From Tessaracoccus sp. SD287 (GTDB lineage Bacteria > Actinomycetota > Actinomycetes > Propionibacteriales > Propionibacteriaceae), in the NCBI RefSeq assembly GCF_017355265.1, contig NZ_JADIJQ010000009.1:1-64000 (forward strand): DNA of 64,000 nt, read 5' to 3'. How positions within the stretch are numbered: the first letter of the stretch is position 1; every line of letters starts with the position of its first letter. Made by a program: the position numbers and the translations under genes. Under the pieces are notes generated by a model that ran no database searches, was not told the DNA's origin, and saw only the letters and a program-made list of their open reading frames with translations. Below, piece after piece: positions 60,001 through 64,000 of this stretch.

Positions 60001-60741
60001 CTAGCAGGTGACGGCGACGGAGCGCTCGGCATCCTCGATGACCCGCAACAGATCGGCGGTGAACCGGGAGGGCTGGGTCAGGTTCACCAGATGGGTGCCG
60101 TAGGGCAGGGTCACGACCCGTCCGCGGGGGGCGGCACGGGCGAATGACCTGGTCTGCAGTCGCAACTGGTCGAAGCGCCCGTTCAGCAGGGTCACCGGCG
60201 CGGGAATCCGGGCCAGGTCGGCGCGCAGGTCGAGGCCGGCCACCGCCCGCATGGCGGGTTCGACGACTTGGACCCCGGCCCGCCCGCCCCCCAGGTAGGC
60301 CGCGGCACCTTCGGCACCCAGCAGGTGGTCGAACATCCGGCGGGTGCGGGTGGGGGTGGCACCGGGAAGGTGGTCGACCAGCACCATGGCCCGGCCGTAG
60401 AGCCGGGCGGTGGTGGCGGTGGGCTGCACCGACCCGCCGCAGACCACCAGGGAGGCCAGCAGATCGGGATGCTCGGCCGCGGCGCGGATCGACAGCATGG
60501 CGCCCAGCGACGAGCCGACCAGGTGCGCTCTGCCCTCACCCATCGCCGCGGCACGGGCCAAGGCGTCGGCGATCGTGCGCAGCGCCCCGGCCAGGGTGAA
60601 CGGCTCGTCGCGTCGGGTGCCGTGCCCGGGCAGGTCGGGGGTGACCCAACCGCGCCCGGCCGCCTGCAGCAGCGGCAGTTGCTGGTTCCACTGGCTGTGC
60701 GAGGTGCGGGTGCCGTGCACCAGGACGAGCGGCACGGCCAT
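60001..60741 (-). CDS. Alpha/beta hydrolase
   Basis: 246 aa. The oxyanion region is LVLVHGTRTSHSQW, the nucleophile elbow LVGSSLGAMLSI (Ser near 95), the acid FDQL in LNGRFDQLRL, and the catalytic His in YGTHLVNL near the C-terminus. It may hydrolyse an ester or act in a MenH-like way, and MenH is otherwise missing from the window; I see no MenH-specific feature. Its start overlaps the M20 peptidase stop by one base, so the two are co-translated. Confidence 0.85.
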   Translation of the reverse strand: MAVPLVLVHGTRTSHSQWNQQLPLLQAAGRGWVTPDLPGHGTRRDEPFTLAGALRTIADALARAAAMGEGRAHLVGSSLGAMLSIRAAAEHPDLLASLVVCGGSVQPTATTARLYGRAMVLVDHLPGATPTRTRRMFDHLLGAEGAAAYLGGGRAGVQVVEPAMRAVAGLDLRADLARIPAPVTLLNGRFDQLRLQTRSFARAAPRGRVVTLPYGTHLVNLTQPSRFTADLLRVIEDAERSVAVTC

Positions 60742-62096
60742 CAGCGGGCCAGGTTCACCAGCAGCAGCGCCTCGGCGAGCGCGGCACGTCCCACTTCGGC
60801 CAGGTCGACCGACTCGTCGGTGCCATGCATGGCCGAGTCGGGATCGGTGACGGCGCTGACCAGCACGGTCGCCTCGGGGAAGGCCCGCTGGAAGTCGGCG
60901 ACCATGGGAATGGACCCGCCAATGCCGACCAGCACCGGGGCGGTGCCCCATGCCTCGGTCCAGGCCCGGCGCGCGACCTCGGCGACGGGCCCCTCGAAGG
61001 CCACCACCCCCGGCTGACCAGTGGTCTCTGCCCCGAAACTCACCTGGGCACCGTAGGGGGCGTGGCTGCTCAGGTGGGCCTTGAGTGCCGCCAGCGCGGA
61101 GGCGGCGTCGTCCCCGGGAGCGACCCGCAGGCTGACCTTGGCCCGAGCCGTGGGCAGCAGCACGTTGGATGCCTGCGACACCGACGGGGCGTCGATGGCG
61201 AGCACGGTGACCGCGGGCTGGGTCCACATCCGGTCGACCAGCGGCCCGGTGCCGACGAAGTCCACCCCGTCGAGCATCCCCGCCTCGGCGCGCAGGCGGT
61301 CCTCGGGGTAGCTGAGGTCGCCGGCGCTGCCGCGGTGCAATCCCGTGACGGCGCAGCTTCCGTCCTGGTCGGTGAGCGAGTCGAGCATCCGGATGAGCGC
61401 CCCCAGCGCATCGGGCACGGTGCCGCCGAACTGGCCCGAGTGCAGCGGCTGCCGGGCGGTCGAGACCTCGACGACAACGTCGGCGATGCCACGCAGCGTG
61501 GTGCTGAAGGCGGGTTGGCCGACGGCCCAGTTCACCGAGTCGGCGATCACGTAGACGTCGGCCCGCAGCAGGTCGGCGTGGCGTTCCAGCATGGCGGCCA
61601 GGGTCGGCGAACCGATCTCCTCCTCACCCTCGATGAACAGGGTGACGCCCACCGGCGGGGCGCCGTCCAGGGCGCGCAGCGCAGCCAGGTGGGCAGCGAA
61701 ACCGCCCTTGTCGTCGGCGCTGCCCCGGGCGTACATCCGGTGGTCGCGCACCTGCGGCTGGAAGGGGTCGCTGGCCCAGGCCTCGGCGTTGCCGGGGGGC
61801 TGCACGTCGTGGTGCGCGTACAGGCAGACCGTCGGCTGCCCGGGGGGCGCCGGGTAGCGGGCGATGACCGCCGGCGCGCCGCCCTCGGCGACGATCCGCA
61901 CATCGGGACAGTGCGCCTCACGCAGCAGCTGGGCGACCGCCTCGGCGCTGGCAAGCACCTGGTCGGCATGGTCGGGCCAGGCGCTCACCGACGGGATCCT
62001 CACCAGCCGGGCCAGGTCCTCGACGGTCTGCGGACGCACGGCGTCCACCCGCTCACGCAGGTCAGCAACCGAGGGGATGTTCACGACGTTGTCCAT
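60741..62096 (-). CDS. M20-family metallopeptidase (dipeptidase)
   Basis: 451 aa. Di-zinc site motifs: LYAHHDVQPPG near residue 84, RGSADDKGGFAAHL near 118 with the bridging Asp, and EGEEEIGSPTL with the catalytic Glu near 150. A lid/dimerisation domain (PLHSGQFGGTVPDALGAL) interrupts the catalytic one. It resembles the PepV/CNDP-type Xaa-His dipeptidase group, cytosolic and broad in specificity. ATG 62096 lies seven bases after TAGGGT (leaderless); an upstream GTG adds three residues. Coupled to the alpha/beta hydrolase gene. Confidence 0.9.
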   Translation of the reverse strand: MDNVVNIPSVADLRERVDAVRPQTVEDLARLVRIPSVSAWPDHADQVLASAEAVAQLLREAHCPDVRIVAEGGAPAVIARYPAPPGQPTVCLYAHHDVQPPGNAEAWASDPFQPQVRDHRMYARGSADDKGGFAAHLAALRALDGAPPVGVTLFIEGEEEIGSPTLAAMLERHADLLRADVYVIADSVNWAVGQPAFSTTLRGIADVVVEVSTARQPLHSGQFGGTVPDALGALIRMLDSLTDQDGSCAVTGLHRGSAGDLSYPEDRLRAEAGMLDGVDFVGTGPLVDRMWTQPAVTVLAIDAPSVSQASNVLLPTARAKVSLRVAPGDDAASALAALKAHLSSHAPYGAQVSFGAETTGQPGVVAFEGPVAEVARRAWTEAWGTAPVLVGIGGSIPMVADFQRAFPEATVLVSAVTDPDSAMHGTDESVDLAEVGRAALAEALLLVNLAR

Positions 62097-62103
62097 GGCT
62101 CCC

Positions 62104-62109
62104 ACCCTA
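62104..62109 (-). promoter_or_regulatory. -10 element TAGGGT of the M20 dipeptidase operon
   Basis: Minus-strand TAGGGT ends seven bases before ATG 62096. Confidence 0.5.
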
Positions 62110-62259
62110 GACGTGGAGCGGTAGCCTCACCGGAATGACCCCAGCGTCCCCTGCCGTCGCGATGTCACCGCGGCCTCGCCCAGCGGGCCCTGGATTCGCG
62201 ACACAATTCGGGCGGCGCTCATCCCCGTGAGGAGTGGTCGGTTGGAGGCCCGGGCGGGT

Positions 62260-62265
62260 TAGGCT
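62260..62265 (+). promoter_or_regulatory. -10 element TAGGCT of the subtilase gene
   Basis: TAGGCT lies 24 nt before ATG 62290, leaving a short leader with a GGAG ribosome-binding site. No good -35 is seen. Confidence 0.4.
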
Positions 62266-62289
62266 GACGCCGACGATCGGAGCACCGCC

Positions 62290-63999
62290 ATGAACTTTCC
62301 CCTGATTCACAACTGGTTGGTGCTCCCGAGCGTCCTGGCGATCCTGGCGCCCGTCTGGGGTTCAGTCCCGATCGGTCTGCCGCCCTCGCCAGTGCCTCCG
62401 GTGGTGGCTGCAACACCGTCGGTGACCGCTGGTCCCACGCAGCCGGCGAGCCCACCTGTTCCAGCGAGGCCGAACCCGGCCACCAGCCCGGCCGCGTCGC
62501 CGGTGCCGCAGCCATCGTCGGCCGCGTCCACCGCTGGGACGCCCACGGCGTCCGCGCCGCGGGCCGCGGTGATCGTCCGCTTCACCTCGCACGACGCCGC
62601 CGTGCGTCTGCAGGTGCTGGGCGAGGCTGCTGCGGTCGCGGGGGTGACCGATCCGCGGGTGGTGCGGGAACTGGCCACCGGCGCGCTGCTGGTCCATGCC
62701 ACGGGTGGAACCCAGGCGTACCTGGCCGCCCTGCGCGCCCAACCGGGCGTGGTGGCCGCCAGCCCGAACAGCACCGTGACCCGGGCCGCGACCGCCACGG
62801 ACCCGTACTTCAGCAGCCAATGGGCCCTGCAGCCCAGCGGCGGCGGGGCCGGCTTCACCAGCGTCTGGGATCGCACCCGCGGGACCGGTGCCCGGGTCGC
62901 GGTGATCGACACCGGCAAGACCAATCATCCGGACCTGACCGGCCAATGGCTGGGTGGCTACGACTTCGTCAGTGATCCGACGGCTGGCGGTGACGGCAAC
63001 GGCCGCGACGGGGATGCCAGCGACACCGGCGACTACTGCGACCCCGACCTCTCGTCGTGGCACGGCACCCACGTGGCCGGCATCATTGCCGCCAGGCGCA
63101 ACAATGGCCGCGGCATCGCCGGCGCGGCACCGGACGCCAAGGTCGTGCCGGTGCGGGTGCTGGCCCGTTGCGGTGGCGAGATGGCCGACCTCATCGACGC
63201 CATCGTCTGGTCGGCCGGCGGCAAGGTGCCGGGCATGGCCGCCAATCCGTACCCGGTGCGGGTGATCAACATGTCGCTGAGCTCGAGGGAATCGTGTTCC
63301 CGCGAACTGCAGACCGCCCTGTCGATGGCCCGCCGCCTGGGTGCCGTCTCGGTGGTCGCCGCCGGAAATGACTACGGCCAGCCTGCTTCGGAGTATGCCC
63401 CCGGCAACTGCTCCGGGGTGGTGACCGTGGCCGCCAGCACGGCGGCGCGCACCCTGGCGTCCTACTCGAACTCCGGTGCCGGGGTGAACCTGGCGGCCCC
63501 CGGCGGGGACGGCACCGCGGGCACCGCCATCCTCAGCACCCTGCTGACCGACTCGGCGACCAACGCCGGCGGGTACTCCTACGGCTGGATGGCGGGCACG
63601 TCAATGGCGGCCCCGCACGTGGCTGCCACGGCCGCACTGCTGCTGTCGCTGAAGCCGACCCTGACCGTGCGCCAGGTCGAGCAAATCCTGACCAGCACCG
63701 CCGTCAGTTCCAGCGGCTGCGCCGGGTGCGGGGCCGGCATCCTGGATGCCGCCGCGGCGATCGCCCAAGTGCCTGTCCTGGATGCTGCCTCCGTCAGCGG
63801 ACGCCAGCTCACGGTGACCGGTTCAGGCTTCAGCCGGGCCACCCGTGTGGGGGTGGGCACCCACACCCTGACCTTCACCCGCAGCGGCGACGGCACCATC
63901 ACCGCGACGATCCCATCGGGCGTGGCGGTCGGCACCCACGCGGTCACGGTCTTCACCGATGACATCAGTTCAGCCAGCAGGCTCGTCACCGTGCGCTGA
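62290..63999 (+). CDS. Secreted subtilisin-family (S8) serine protease
   Basis: 569 aa, complete two bases before the window edge. A hydrophobic N-terminus (LPSVLAILAPVWGSV) serves as signal peptide or anchor, then a Pro/Ala/Thr-rich stretch to ~85 and an inhibitor-like propeptide (AAVIVRFTSHDAAVRLQVL). The catalytic triad is Asp in AVIDTGKTNHPDL, His in WHGTHVAGIIAAR and Ser in AGTSMAAPHVAAT. After ~500 a short IPT/TIG-like beta domain (ASVSGRQLTVTGSGFSRAT) ends the protein. Asn in AAGNDYG is the oxyanion residue. It probably degrades extracellular protein or processes surface proteins. GGAG lies seven bases before ATG 62290. Confidence 0.92.
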   Translation: MNFPLIHNWLVLPSVLAILAPVWGSVPIGLPPSPVPPVVAATPSVTAGPTQPASPPVPARPNPATSPAASPVPQPSSAASTAGTPTASAPRAAVIVRFTSHDAAVRLQVLGEAAAVAGVTDPRVVRELATGALLVHATGGTQAYLAALRAQPGVVAASPNSTVTRAATATDPYFSSQWALQPSGGGAGFTSVWDRTRGTGARVAVIDTGKTNHPDLTGQWLGGYDFVSDPTAGGDGNGRDGDASDTGDYCDPDLSSWHGTHVAGIIAARRNNGRGIAGAAPDAKVVPVRVLARCGGEMADLIDAIVWSAGGKVPGMAANPYPVRVINMSLSSRESCSRELQTALSMARRLGAVSVVAAGNDYGQPASEYAPGNCSGVVTVAASTAARTLASYSNSGAGVNLAAPGGDGTAGTAILSTLLTDSATNAGGYSYGWMAGTSMAAPHVAATAALLLSLKPTLTVRQVEQILTSTAVSSSGCAGCGAGILDAAAAIAQVPVLDAASVSGRQLTVTGSGFSRATRVGVGTHTLTFTRSGDGTITATIPSGVAVGTHAVTVFTDDISSASRLVTVR

Positions 64000-64000
64000 T

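Noticed and set aside
60001-60741. Assigning the alpha/beta hydrolase as MenH
   Set aside because: It has a generic triad only, lies far from the other men genes, and is coupled to a dipeptidase gene.
1-64000. Search for insertion sequences, integrases, prophage or genomic-island borders
   Set aside because: No transposase, integrase or phage gene was recognised. The tRNA genes are not followed by partial tRNA copies that I can see, and base composition looks uniform.

Overview
This is 64 kb of uniformly GC-rich, densely packed chromosome with many ATGA, GTGA and TGATG gene overlaps. Gene content (NuoA-N with menaquinone genes and no ubiquinone genes, a mycothiol-dependent enzyme fold, DUF3073 beside purM/purF, a SPASM radical SAM protein beside a HemY-type oxidase, many apparently leaderless genes) points to a high-GC actinobacterium, most likely Propionibacteriales/Propionibacteriaceae. 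That placement is inference. I see no insertion sequence, prophage, integrase or CRISPR array, and the window reads as stable core genome.

Region 1 (1-18.5 kb): the C-terminus of an HNH/DUF222-type protein, then one long minus-strand unit: menJ-like reductase, nuoABCDEFGHIJKLMN, and a trans-polyprenyl diphosphate synthase. It couples proton-pumping NDH-1 to building and reducing the isoprenoid tail of its quinone. Region 2 (18.6-34.3 kb): menaquinone genes in several units (menF; menG; menC-menD; menE-menA), interleaved with an ABC exporter pair, an iron-staple TM0106/RecB-type nuclease, an S41-like exported protein, two MarR regulators, a mycothiol-type enzyme and an MFS exporter. menB, menH and menI are not in the window. 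Region 3 (34.3-44.4 kb): a degenerate GDPD/inositol-monophosphatase fusion, a DhaM-HPr-EI PTS fusion, a PRC-barrel protein, a nucleotidyltransferase/GHMP-kinase pair, a CDF metal exporter, a patatin and a NagD-type phosphatase.

Region 4 (44.5-50 kb): tRNA-Lys, an exported FG-GAP-like protein, a membrane-anchored protein resembling an isolated GroEL apical domain, and an SH3/M15 cell-wall protein behind a highly structured leader RNA. A tRNA-Glu/Asp/Phe group follows, surrounded by tandem-repeat arrays with 51-bp and 31-bp periods, and then a Q/W/P-rich membrane protein. Region 5 (50-64 kb): type II NADH dehydrogenase, a frameshifted lipase-like hydrolase, DUF3073, purM-purF, a DUF4397 surface protein divergent from a CarH-type B12-binding MerR regulator, radical SAM plus HemY-type oxidase, an alpha/beta hydrolase with an M20 dipeptidase, and a subtilase.

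The most interesting items are: (i) the CarH-like photoreceptor, which keeps the W-x9-EH and cobalamin-ligand His signatures, with direct repeats of 21-bp period in its divergent promoter and porphyrin genes next door; (ii) the membrane-anchored GroEL-apical-like protein; (iii) the structured leader RNA whose alternative helices could hide the ribosome-binding site of the SH3/M15 gene.
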